From an uncultured Bacteroidota bacterium (GTDB lineage: Bacteria; Bacteroidota; Bacteroidia; Chitinophagales; Chitinophagaceae): a stretch of 6,069 nt of DNA. The position numbers were made by a program, and so were the translations under genes. The notes beneath the pieces were generated by a model that was not told where the DNA came from, did not search any database, and saw nothing but the letters and a program-made list of their open reading frames with translations. Positions 1 to 5,680 of this stretch are shown piece after piece; the stretch's first letter is position 1; the number at the start of each line of letters is the position of its first letter. The stretch is taken from positions 1 to 6,069 of the forward strand of contig CAIVKT010000474.1 of the NCBI GenBank assembly GCA_903906615.1, read 5' to 3'.

Positions 1-440
1 ACAAAGCGAATGAGTGTGCGGACCTTATGCCAGCCGTGGTTGCCGGCTGCACCGGGGTTCATGTGCAGGCATTTCTGCTTGTCGTCATAGATCACCTTTA
101 GGATGTGCGAGTGCCCCGAGATAAATAGTTGGGTAGGGTGGGCAAGCAGTTCCGCTTTGGCAGGGGCAGTATAATGTCCCGGGTAGCCGCCTATGTGCAT
201 CATGAACACATTCACCCCCTCGCAGGTAAAGCGCAACTTCTCGGGGTATTCATTGCGTATATCAGCACCGTCTATATTGCCATACACACCACGCAGCGGT
301 TTAAAGGCTTTGAGCTTATCGGCAATAGCTGCCGTGCCGAAATCGCCCGCATGCCATATTTCATCGCAGTTAGCAAAGTGCGTGAATATAGCATCATCAA
401 GGTAGTTGTGGGTGTCGGATATTAGGCCTATGCGGGTCAT
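1..440 (-). CDS. YfcE/MJ0936-type metallophosphoesterase, 3' end missing
   Basis: This is a calcineurin-like phosphoesterase of the small YfcE/MJ0936 (YmdB-unrelated) type, a cytoplasmic metal-dependent phosphodiesterase; the physiological substrate cannot be told from sequence. The frame opens with ATG at 440-438 and runs off the left edge after 146 complete codons. The metal-ligand motifs are visible in order: SDTH at residues 8-11, HAGDFG at 30-35, GNID at 54-57, MHIGG at 81-85 and the closing GHSH at 109-112, followed by the NPGA motif at 128-131 typical of the family. Family members are usually about 160-175 residues, so probably only the last 15-30 residues lie outside the window. The start fits because SDTH normally lies within the first dozen residues. 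It lies 66 bp downstream of dusB on the same strand, with a short repeat and no evident terminator between them, so read-through is possible. No clear promoter or Shine-Dalgarno sequence was seen. Confidence 0.9.
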   Translation of the reverse strand, partial: MTRIGLISDTHNYLDDAIFTHFANCDEIWHAGDFGTAAIADKLKAFKPLRGVYGNIDGADIRNEYPEKLRFTCEGVNVFMMHIGGYPGHYTAPAKAELLAHPTQLFISGHSHILKVIYDDKQKCLHMNPGAAGNHGWHKVRTLIRF

Positions 441-448
441 TGGATCAT

Positions 449-478
449 TTAACCGCAAAGACGCGGAGACGCAAAGAA
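449..478. repeat. ACGCAAAG-type intergenic repeat
   Basis: The dusB-phosphoesterase spacer contains accgcaaag, acgcggag and acgcaaag in a row, units of 8-9 bases with one variant. A closely similar run occurs at 5331-5365. From general knowledge, such iterated CGCAAAG strings are common between genes in Bacteroidota. No function is inferred here. Confidence 0.6.
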
Positions 479-506
479 AAAGAAAAACGGGTAAATATTT
501 TGTTGA

Positions 507-1502
507 TTATACTAAAACACCCTCACTCGCATAATGCTGCTCCACCTCGCACAAAATATCCTCTATCTCATTTAGTACATCTGTAGATACCAGTTTGGTG
601 CGGTACTCCTTTACATGAGATAGGCCCTTCAGGTAGCTGGCATAGTGGCGGCGCATTTCCAGTATACCTACCTTTTCGCCCTTCCAGCTTACCGAGCCGT
701 GCAGGTGTTTCCGGCAGGCCTGTAGTCGCTCGGCTATAGTAGGAGGGGCAAGATGCTCGCCCGTGGCCAGGTAGTGCTTTATCTCGCGGAAGATCCACGG
801 ATAGCCAATGGCTGCGCGGCCTATCATTATGCCATCTACGCCATACCTGTTCTTGTATTCCAGCGCCTTCTCCGGGGTGTCTATATCGCCATTGCCGAAG
901 ATGGGTATGTGTATGCGCGGGTTGTTCTTTATCTTGCCTATCAGCGTCCAGTCGGCCTCGCCTTTGTATAGCTGCATACGGGTGCGGCCATGTATGGATA
1001 GTGCTTGTACGCCTATATCCTGCAAGCGCTCTGCTACTTCTTCTATGTTCTTGGTGTCATTATCCCAGCCCAGGCGCGTTTTTACCGTTACAGGCAGGGT
1101 AGTAGAGCGTATACAGGCTTTGGTGAGGCGCACCATCAGGTCTATGTCTTTGAGCACGGCAGCGCCTGCGCCCTTGCATACCACCTTCTTCACCGGGCAG
1201 CCGAAGTTGATGTCCAGCAGGTCGGGGTTAGTGGCATCCACTATCTTGGCCGACATAGCCATTGCGTCTTCATCGCCGCCAAATATCTGTATACCTATGG
1301 GCTTTTCGTAGTCAAATACATCGAGCTTCTGCCTGCTTTTAATGGCATCACGTATCAGCCCTTCAGACGAGATGAACTCGGTGTACATGAGGTCCGCGCC
1401 ATTATCCTTGCACACCGCACGGAAAGGCGGATCGCTCACATCCTCCATAGGTGCCAGCAACAATGGGAAATCTCCCAGGTCTATATTTGCTATTTTCGCC
1501 AT
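507..1502 (-). CDS. dusB: tRNA-dihydrouridine synthase, DusB type
   Basis: This is an FMN-dependent enzyme that reduces specific uridines in the tRNA D-loop to dihydrouridine with NADPH; it is soluble and cytoplasmic. The 331-residue protein has the usual family length. An N-terminal TIM barrel carries APMEDVSD at residues 17-24, the GIQIFGG strand at 70-76 and the DINFGCP motif at 97-103. C102 in that motif is the expected catalytic cysteine. Further signatures are KTRLGW at 141-146, HGRTR at 171-175, FMN-phosphate binding GNGDI at 203-207 and GIMIGRAAIGYPWIF around 224-238. A helical tRNA-binding C-terminal domain follows, including the RRHYASYLKG stretch. The ATG at 1502 gives a normal N-terminus, with the barrel motif starting at residue 17. 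Assignment to DusB rather than DusA or DusC follows the motif spelling and the fact that Bacteroidota typically carry DusB-like members. It has its own promoter and is followed on the same strand by the phosphoesterase gene. Confidence 0.95.
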   Translation of the reverse strand: MAKIANIDLGDFPLLLAPMEDVSDPPFRAVCKDNGADLMYTEFISSEGLIRDAIKSRQKLDVFDYEKPIGIQIFGGDEDAMAMSAKIVDATNPDLLDINFGCPVKKVVCKGAGAAVLKDIDLMVRLTKACIRSTTLPVTVKTRLGWDNDTKNIEEVAERLQDIGVQALSIHGRTRMQLYKGEADWTLIGKIKNNPRIHIPIFGNGDIDTPEKALEYKNRYGVDGIMIGRAAIGYPWIFREIKHYLATGEHLAPPTIAERLQACRKHLHGSVSWKGEKVGILEMRRHYASYLKGLSHVKEYRTKLVSTDVLNEIEDILCEVEQHYASEGVLV

Positions 1503-1512
1503 TTATGCGCTG

Positions 1513-1520
1513 CAAAGGTA
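1513..1520 (-). promoter_or_regulatory. dusB -7 promoter box (TACCTTTG)
   Basis: On the minus strand TACCTTTG matches the Bacteroidota sigma-70-type -7 consensus TAnnTTTG exactly and ends only 10 bases before the dusB ATG. No good -33 TTG is seen at 19-22 bases upstream. If transcription starts a few bases past the box as usual, the dusB mRNA has a leader of only about 5 nucleotides. The flanking bases (TACCTTTGCA) are identical to the fusA promoter. Confidence 0.65.
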
Positions 1521-1576
1521 CGTGGTTAGATTGATAAGTGGATTGGTGGATACGTTAATAATGAGAGATAGAGAAC

Positions 1577-1981
1577 TTAGAAATTTGCTACAAATTCGGC
1601 TGGAGTTATTATAGTAATATTCCTGAAAGGATTTAATACTAAAAGGTCTTTATCTCCTGTAATAATGAATGGAGCATTGCCCGAAATTGCCAATTCTAAA
1701 AATTTATTGTCTTTAGGGTCTCTACACGCATTTACCTTAATAAATACCTCTATCTGAAACCCCTTCTTTTCAAATAAAGAAATTGCTTTTGCTCTTTCTT
1801 CAATGGAAACATATTTATCAAACTTAGGCCGCGAAAGAACATCGGTTAACTCATCCAGAGTTTCTTTTGAGTAAAGCAAGATGCCCTGTCGCAGCGCTTT
1901 TAAATAAGCATCTTTAACTATCGAAATATTCAATAAATGTGCGCTGACAATGCTATTTGTGTCAAAAACATAATTAATCAT
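1577..1981 (-). CDS. PIN-domain ribonuclease toxin (TIGR00305/COG1569-like)
   Basis: This is a putative type II toxin with a PIN nuclease fold, expected to cleave RNA with Mg2+ and to be held inactive by the upstream antitoxin. The chosen start at 1981 gives 134 residues beginning MINYVFDTN; an alternative in-frame ATG at 1999 adds six residues (MSYYTL). The shorter form is preferred because members of this family usually place the first catalytic aspartate (here D7 in FDTN) within a few residues of the start. Other acidic positions fit the four-acid site: E44 within ETLDELTDVLSRPKF, D88 and D91 in RDPKDNKFLELA, and D110/D112 in ITGDKDLL. The C-terminal NITIITPAEFVANF matches the usual ending. 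The start overlaps the antitoxin by 8 bp, which suggests translational coupling. Base composition is clearly more AT-rich than in fusA or dusB (one 60-base line, 1741-1800, is 30% GC against 52% for a fusA line). No classical Shine-Dalgarno is visible at either start. Confidence 0.85.
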   Translation of the reverse strand: MINYVFDTNSIVSAHLLNISIVKDAYLKALRQGILLYSKETLDELTDVLSRPKFDKYVSIEERAKAISLFEKKGFQIEVFIKVNACRDPKDNKFLELAISGNAPFIITGDKDLLVLNPFRNITIITPAEFVANF

Positions 1982-2204
1982 GAGTGTGTAGTAACTCATT
2001 AAGAATTGCCGGTGTTAATCCATTAGACGCGGCTGTGCGGCCCATATCATCAAGCATTTTACGATAGTCAACGCTTCCTGCATCATTTATTGCTTTCTTC
2101 AAAAAAAGGCTGACAAGGCGATTAAACTCTTCTTTCGTTTTTGCTGTGAATTTATTATAGGCTTTGCCGGTCGCATCATCTACTTCAAGCACTATTTTTT
2201 CCAT
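1974..2204 (-). CDS. putative type II antitoxin paired with the PIN toxin
   Basis: This is a 76-residue acidic/basic mixed protein directly upstream of, and overlapping, the PIN toxin gene, the standard antitoxin-toxin order. The first ~10 residues (MEKIVLEVDD) look like a beta strand of a ribbon-helix-helix-type DNA-binding dimer, followed by a helical stretch (about residues 20-40, KEEFNRLVSLFLKKAI). The C-terminus, GLTPAILNELL at about 62-72, resembles the short C-terminal segment by which such antitoxins dock on their toxins. The DNA-binding fold is inferred from size and pattern; no exact family was recognised. The ATG at 2204 is preceded by AAAGAGA on the coding strand, a purine stretch that could serve weakly in initiation. 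Expected roles are neutralising the toxin and repressing its own promoter. AT-rich composition is shared with the toxin. Confidence 0.75.
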   Translation of the reverse strand: MEKIVLEVDDATGKAYNKFTAKTKEEFNRLVSLFLKKAINDAGSVDYRKMLDDMGRTAASNGLTPAILNELLHTHD

Positions 2205-2219
2205 TCTCTTTTATTTATT

Positions 2220-2258
2220 AGCATCATAAAGATACAAAAAATATAAAATATAGATGCT
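2220..2258 (-). promoter_or_regulatory. candidate promoter/operator of the toxin-antitoxin pair
   Basis: Minus-strand TATCTTTA (2234-2227) differs from TAnnTTTG only in the last base and ends 22 bases before the antitoxin ATG. It lies inside an inverted repeat: agcatc at 2220-2225 and gatgct at 2253-2258, separated by 27 bases of AT-rich DNA. An autoregulated TA promoter flanked by operator half-sites would look like this, but the arms are only 6 bp, so the operator reading is tentative. The fusA terminator upstream means the pair needs a promoter of its own. Confidence 0.35.
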
Positions 2259-2321
2259 GTCTCTTTTTAAGAGTTTAATTTCTGACGGCAATCTACTATG
2301 TGCTACGTTATTTTAAAATAG

Positions 2322-2347
2322 AAACGCCCCGCAACTGCGGGGCGTTT
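2322..2347 (-). terminator. intrinsic terminator of fusA
   Basis: A perfect 11-bp stem, aaacgccccgc (2322-2332) and gcggggcgttt (2337-2347), closes a 4-base loop (aact). On the minus strand it is followed by TTTCTATTTT, a fair U tract. It sits 50 bp past the fusA stop codon and should end the fusA transcript before the toxin-antitoxin genes. T residues also follow on the plus strand, so it may work in both directions. Confidence 0.9.
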
Positions 2348-2365
2348 TATGTATCTACCTGGTCA

Positions 2366-2389
2366 TTGGAATTTGACCTTTGGAATTTG
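2366..2389. repeat. TTGGAATTTG direct repeat
   Basis: The 10-mer ttggaatttg occurs at 2366-2375 and 2380-2389, a 14-base period, between the fusA stop and its terminator. Iterated TTGGAATTTG strings are, from general experience, frequent intergenic fillers in Chitinophaga-like genomes. They would be transcribed as part of the fusA 3' untranslated region. Confidence 0.55.
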
Positions 2390-2397
2390 TTATTTAA

Positions 2398-4539
2398 TTA
2401 AGCATTTACTTTGCCTTTCACTTTAGCTACAACTTCTGTTTCAATGTTCCTTGGGGCAGAAGCGTAATGGCTGAACTCCATGGTAGAAGTAGCGCGGCCT
2501 GATGACAAGGAACGCAGCTGAGTTACGTAACCGAACATTTCGCTCAGTGGCACCTTAGCCTTGATCACCTGCAGGTTAGCGCGGCTGTCCATACCTTCCA
2601 GCATAGCGCGGCGGCGGTTAAGGTCACCTGTTACATCACCCATGTACTGGTCGGGGGTGATCACTTCCACCTTCATGATCGGCTCCAGCAATACAGGCTT
2701 AGCCTTCTTGCCTGCCTCACGGAAGCCGGACTTAGCGCAAAGCTCGAAAGACATAGAGTCAGAATCCACATCATGGTAAGAACCATCGAATATGCGGATA
2801 CGCATGTTCTCTACAGGGAAGCCGGCAAGCGGGCCCGTGGTCATACATGCTTCAAAACCCTTTTGTATAGGAGCGATGAACTCGCGGGGGATAGAACCAC
2901 CGAAGATCTCGTTGATGAACTGGTAAGAGCCTTTGCCTTCTTTCAGGAACTCAGCATCGGCAGGGCCTATTTCAAACGCGATGTCTGCGAACTTACCGCG
3001 GCCACCCGTCTGTTTCTTGTACACCTCGCGGTGCTCTACCATCATTGTGAATGCTTCCTTGTAAGCCACCTGTGGCGCGCCCTGGTTGATCTCTACCTTG
3101 AACTCGCGACGCATACGGTCAACGATAATTTCAAGATGCAGCTCACCCATACCGCTCAGGATGGTTTGGCCGGTGTCCTCATCTGTCTTTACGCGCAGGG
3201 TAGGATCTTCTTCTACCAGCTTGGCGATAGCCATACCCATCTTATCAACGTCGGCCTGTGTCTTAGGCTCTACGGCGATAGATATTACGGGTTCCGGGAT
3301 GAACATGTTCTCCAGTACGATCGGGTTCTTCTCGTCGCAAAGGGTATCACCTGTTTTGATTTCTTTAAAGCCTACAGCAGCGCCTATATCACCTGCTTCG
3401 ATGAAATCGATAGGGTTCTGCTTGTTGGCGTGCATCTGCATGATACGGCTGATACGCTCGTTCTTGCCGCTACGTACGTTAAGTACATAGGAGCCTGCAT
3501 CGAGGCGACCAGAGTAGCACCGGAAGAACGCCAGGCGGCCTACGAACGGATCGGTCATGATCTTGAACGCAAGGGCAGCGAATGGTTCTTTTGCATCAGC
3601 ATGGCGGATGATCTCTTCGCCGGTATCCGGGTTGGTACCAACGATAGCTTCTACGTCCATAGGGCCGGGGAGGTAACGGATCACGCAATCAAGCGCCACC
3701 TGTACACCCTTATTCTTGTAAGCCGAGCCGCAAAGCATGGGTACAATGCTCAGGTCAAGGCATGCTTTACGTACTGCGATGTGTATTTCGTCTTCAGAGA
3801 TGCTGTTCGGATCTTCGAAGAATTTCTCCATCAAATGATCATCATACTCAGCTACAGCCTCTACGAGGTGTGCGCGCCAGAAGTCAGCTTCTTCCTTCAT
3901 ATCATCAGGAATAGGCACTTCGGTATAGGTCATACCCTGTGTGGCATCGTCCCATATGATACCCTTCATGGTGATCAGGTCCACGATACCCTTGAAGTGG
4001 TCTTCTGCACCGATAGGCAGCTGCAATGGCACTGACTTAGCGCCCAGCATATCCTTCACCTGCTGAACAACCATCAGGAAGTCGGCGCCTACACGGTCCA
4101 TTTTGTTTACGAAACCGATACGTGGTACTTTGTAGCGGTTGGCCTGGCGCCATACGGTCTCAGACTGTGGCTCTACGCCATCAACGGCAGAGAACAGGGC
4201 CACAAGGCCGTCCAGTACGCGCAAAGAGCGTTCCACCTCGATCGTGAAATCCACGTGGCCGGGAGTATCGATGATGTTGAATTTGTAGTTCTTGGATTCA
4301 GGCAGTTTCTTGCCTTGTACGGTAGGGTAGTTCCAGAAGCAGGTAGTAGCCGCTGAAGTGATCGTGATACCACGCTCCTGTTCCTGTGCCATCCAGTCCA
4401 TGGTAGCGGCACCTTCGTGCACTTCACCTATTTTGTGGTTAACGCCGGTGTAATAAAGGATACGCTCGGTCATAGTGGTTTTACCGGCATCAATGTGCGC
4501 GGCAATCCCGAAGTTGCGCTGTAAGCGGAGATCTGCCAT
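2398..4539 (-). CDS. fusA: translation elongation factor G
   Basis: EF-G is the ribosomal translocase GTPase that moves tRNA-mRNA after peptide bond formation and, with RRF, helps recycle ribosomes. The protein has 713 residues, slightly longer than the 704 of Escherichia coli. All G motifs are present: AHIDAGKTT at 14-22, RGITI at 56-60, DTPGH at 91-95, NKMD at 145-148 and GSAYKNKG at 271-278. A G' insert lies at about 165-265. Domain II is at about 300-405, III at about 410-490, IV at about 490-615 ([10 protein letters not shown] and the HDVDS tip loop, H589), and V runs to the end with [12 protein letters not shown] and [15 protein letters not shown]. The segment between G2 and G3 ([14 protein letters not shown]) is longer than in E. 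coli and accounts for part of the extra length. The gene stands alone: no rpsL or rpsG precedes it and no rpsJ or tuf follows, unlike the classical str operon. It has its own promoter and terminator. Whether it is the only EF-G gene or a paralogue cannot be decided here. Confidence 0.97.
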   Translation of the reverse strand: MADLRLQRNFGIAAHIDAGKTTMTERILYYTGVNHKIGEVHEGAATMDWMAQEQERGITITSAATTCFWNYPTVQGKKLPESKNYKFNIIDTPGHVDFTIEVERSLRVLDGLVALFSAVDGVEPQSETVWRQANRYKVPRIGFVNKMDRVGADFLMVVQQVKDMLGAKSVPLQLPIGAEDHFKGIVDLITMKGIIWDDATQGMTYTEVPIPDDMKEEADFWRAHLVEAVAEYDDHLMEKFFEDPNSISEDEIHIAVRKACLDLSIVPMLCGSAYKNKGVQVALDCVIRYLPGPMDVEAIVGTNPDTGEEIIRHADAKEPFAALAFKIMTDPFVGRLAFFRCYSGRLDAGSYVLNVRSGKNERISRIMQMHANKQNPIDFIEAGDIGAAVGFKEIKTGDTLCDEKNPIVLENMFIPEPVISIAVEPKTQADVDKMGMAIAKLVEEDPTLRVKTDEDTGQTILSGMGELHLEIIVDRMRREFKVEINQGAPQVAYKEAFTMMVEHREVYKKQTGGRGKFADIAFEIGPADAEFLKEGKGSYQFINEIFGGSIPREFIAPIQKGFEACMTTGPLAGFPVENMRIRIFDGSYHDVDSDSMSFELCAKSGFREAGKKAKPVLLEPIMKVEVITPDQYMGDVTGDLNRRRAMLEGMDSRANLQVIKAKVPLSEMFGYVTQLRSLSSGRATSTMEFSHYASAPRNIETEVVAKVKGKVNA

Positions 4540-4579
4540 TTTTATTCAGTTATATTGTTAGATTTTTATTTTGGAGGTG

Positions 4580-4614
4580 CAAAGGTAGGGAAATAAAGTG
4601 AAAAATAGACAATG
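4580..4614 (-). promoter_or_regulatory. fusA promoter
   Basis: On the minus strand TACCTTTG (4587-4580) is an exact TAnnTTTG -7 box. A TTG at 4614-4612 lies 22 bases upstream, near the -33 position expected for the Bacteroidota housekeeping sigma factor. Transcription would begin near 4574, giving a leader of about 35 A/U-rich nucleotides with no Shine-Dalgarno before the ATG at 4539. Confidence 0.7.
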
Positions 4615-4634
4615 TGGAAAAGGGAAAATAATGT

Positions 4635-4668
4635 GGGTTTAATAAACCCCAAACCCCTAAAGGGGCTT
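4635..4668. repeat. two adjacent short palindromes, terminator-like on the minus strand
   Basis: gggttt-aat-aaaccc (4635-4649) is followed at once by aaacccc-taaa-ggggctt (4651-4668), a second stem of 7 bp if one G-U pair is allowed on the minus strand. They lie just upstream of the fusA promoter. Read on the minus strand the second stem runs into TTT and could insulate fusA from upstream transcripts. CCCCTAAAGGGG strings are common intergenic elements in Bacteroidota, so this may be only a dispersed repeat. Confidence 0.45.
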
Positions 4669-4741
4669 CCCTTATTTGTGTGATATTGGCGTGGTGTGCA
4701 ATTTTATGTTGGGATTTTATTTTTGTTGGTGTTTTTCAGGG

Positions 4742-4759
4742 TCCCGATAGCTATCGGGA
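4742..4759. repeat. 18-bp perfect palindrome TCCCGATAGCTATCGGGA
   Basis: The two 9-base arms tcccgatag and ctatcggga are exact reverse complements with no loop. The core CCCGATAGCTATCGGG is, as far as I recall, a recurring intergenic palindrome in Bacteroidota; its function is unknown to me. It is not followed by a T tract, so a terminator is unlikely. Confidence 0.65.
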
Positions 4760-4841
4760 TTGATTATGTGTGGTTTAGTTAATTTTGAGGTTGTGGTTTT
4801 TGCTAGATTCTTGCGCACTGTTGCACAGGTTTTTGCGCATC

Positions 4842-4884
4842 TGTCAGAATCAGAATTTGCAGGATTTACAGAATAGACAGAATT
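4842..4884. repeat. degenerate CAGAAT short tandem repeat
   Basis: The hexamer cagaat occurs at 4845, 4851, 4869 and 4878, with a related caggattta at 4860 between them. This resembles the decayed CAGAAT/CAGGATT strings often seen between genes in this phylum. It ends directly against the first 208-bp unit. Confidence 0.5.
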
Positions 4885-4976
4885 GCATCGTCCTGAAATG
4901 GGTTTACACTTTCTTGCCGAAGTGCGAGGTATCTACACTTGTGCCGGCAATGTCCTACGCGCTAAAATATTTTTTT

Positions 4977-4985
4977 TGTGGATAA
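4977..4985 (-). other. consensus DnaA box (TTATCCACA), copy 1
   Basis: Minus-strand TTATCCACA is an exact match to the bacterial DnaA-box consensus and abuts an 8-T tract on the plus strand. The match is seen directly; binding is not established, and no dnaA or dnaN gene is nearby. Confidence 0.4.
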
Positions 4986-5184
4986 CTCTCATTGCTGTTT
5001 TCTATGTAAGTGATTGTGGGTAAGGGTTTTGGCCGTATTTAATTTTTTGCATGTCCCATTGGATGTCACATTTGGGACAGGACATTTTGGATGCATCGTC
5101 CTGAAATAGGTTTACACTTTCTTGCCGAAGTATGAGGTATCTACACTTGTGCCGATAATGTCCCATGCGCTGAAACCTTTTTTT

Positions 5185-5193
5185 TGTGGATAA
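5185..5193 (-). other. consensus DnaA box (TTATCCACA), copy 2
   Basis: This is the same 9-mer in the same orientation, 208 bp from the first, carried by the second repeat unit and again beside an 8-T tract. Because it arose by duplication of the unit, it is not independent evidence for an origin. Confidence 0.4.
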
Positions 5194-5330
5194 CTCTCAT
5201 TGCTATTTTTTATGTAAGTGATTGTGGGTAAGGGTTTTGGCCGTATTTAATTTTTTGCATGTCCCATTGGATGTCACATTTGGGACAGGACATTTTGGAA
5301 CGTATCGTCCTGAAATAGGTTTGCAATTTT

Positions 5331-5365
5331 TAACGCAAAGGCGCAAAGGAACCGCAAAGGTCGCT
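5331..5365. repeat. ACGCAAAG-type intergenic repeat, second occurrence
   Basis: The run holds aacgcaaagg, cgcaaagga, accgcaaagg and then the decayed tcgctaag. It matches the element at 449-478 in unit sequence, and it directly follows the truncated third copy of the 208-bp unit, so this element may mark the point where that array was interrupted. Confidence 0.6.
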
Positions 5366-5457
5366 AAGCTCATGTTGTTTAGGGCGTTTATGACCTAAAG
5401 GTCGGATGGAAAAGTGATACCAGGAAATCGGGTTTCTATGATAGTACGCTACCTGTG

Positions 5458-5487
5458 CTGTCATAGGCACTGGCTGTACTGTCATAG
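5458..5487. repeat. CTGTCATAG direct repeat, 21-bp spacing
   Basis: The 9-mer ctgtcatag occurs at 5458-5466 and 5479-5487. It is a short direct repeat inside otherwise unassigned spacer DNA, and no function is inferred. Confidence 0.4.
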
Positions 5488-5576
5488 ATGTTTTTGCGGG
5501 CGTAAGGCGTTGAGGGGCAGGGGGGTATATGTTATTGGAACGGCGGGATTTTGTGAAGTGGTGTCCTGCGCGAGTG

Positions 5577-5630
5577 CCAATTGCAAATTGGAGGTTATCT
5601 ATATTAGCGGATGCCCTTCGGAACATCCGC
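5577..5630. repeat. REP-like pair of hairpins
   Basis: Two inverted repeats lie close together: ccaatt-gca-aattgg (5577-5591) and gcggatg (5607-5613) with catccgc (5624-5630). Inside the second, a C-G pair closes a TTCG tetraloop after a 2x2 mismatch. GCGGATG...CATCCGC hairpins next to a CCAATT/AATTGG palindrome recall dispersed intergenic repeats of Bacteroidota. No T tract follows at once, so this is not a typical terminator, although it lies between the repeat array and the plus-strand gene. Confidence 0.5.
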
Positions 5631-5650
5631 CACAACGGGGAGGTAAAGAC

Positions 5651-5680
5651 TTGAGTAGTTTATTTATTTTATTATATTTA
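5651..5680 (+). promoter_or_regulatory. candidate promoter of the membrane glycosyltransferase-like gene
   Basis: A TTG at 5651-5653 is followed after 19 bases by TATATTTA (5673-5680), one base off TAnnTTTG, with spacing as expected for the Bacteroidota housekeeping sigma factor. The predicted start, near 5686, would leave a leader of about 12 nucleotides before the ATG at 5698. The region is AT-rich, so a chance match is possible. Confidence 0.4.

Larger units (their letters stand above)
4885..5322. repeat. 208-bp tandem duplication with a partial third copy
   Basis: Unit 1 (4885-5092) and unit 2 (5093-5301, one base longer at its end) align without internal gaps and differ at 12 internal positions, 11 of them transitions. 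A third copy breaks off after about 21 bases (5302-5322, one mismatch). All differences fall between 4899 and 5002 of unit 1; the block 5003-5091 is identical to 5211-5299. Each unit begins GCATCGTCCTGAAAT, holds an 8-T tract running into a DnaA-box-like TGTGGATAA, and ends in a fold-prone segment (TGTCCCA and TGGGACA arms, e.g. 5052-5058 and 5073-5079, around the inner palindrome ATGTCACAT). On the minus strand each identical block contains an ATG-initiated 27-codon frame starting MSCPKC. Origin is unknown; an insertion-sequence remnant or a structured repeat family are both possible. Confidence 0.85.

Noticed and set aside
129..425. Plus-strand open frames opposite the phosphoesterase
   Set aside because: The minus-strand frame carries all metallophosphoesterase motifs; the plus frames do not resemble any protein.
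808..1529. Plus-strand open frames opposite dusB
   Set aside because: They are shadows of the dusB coding strand with no domain pattern and no start signals.
1503..1576. Terminator between the toxin gene and dusB
   Set aside because: No stable stem followed by a U tract is visible, so toxin transcripts may read into dusB.
2773..4035. 420-codon plus-strand open frame opposite fusA
   Set aside because: It is antisense to an unmistakable EF-G gene. Long antisense frames are common opposite conserved GC-balanced genes, and the translation shows no recognisable family.
4785..4985. 66-codon plus-strand frame
   Set aside because: It runs through the CAGAAT repeat and into the first 208-bp unit. 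In the second unit the equivalent frame has a stop where this one has TGG, so there is no sign of coding conservation.
4885..5322. CRISPR array
   Set aside because: The repeats are about 208 bp with no unique spacers between them, and no cas genes are present.
5330..5635. 101-codon minus-strand frame
   Set aside because: It crosses several dispersed repeats and hairpins and ends inside the ACGCAAAG element. Its translation looks like repeat-derived sequence, and no family, promoter or ribosome binding site was seen.
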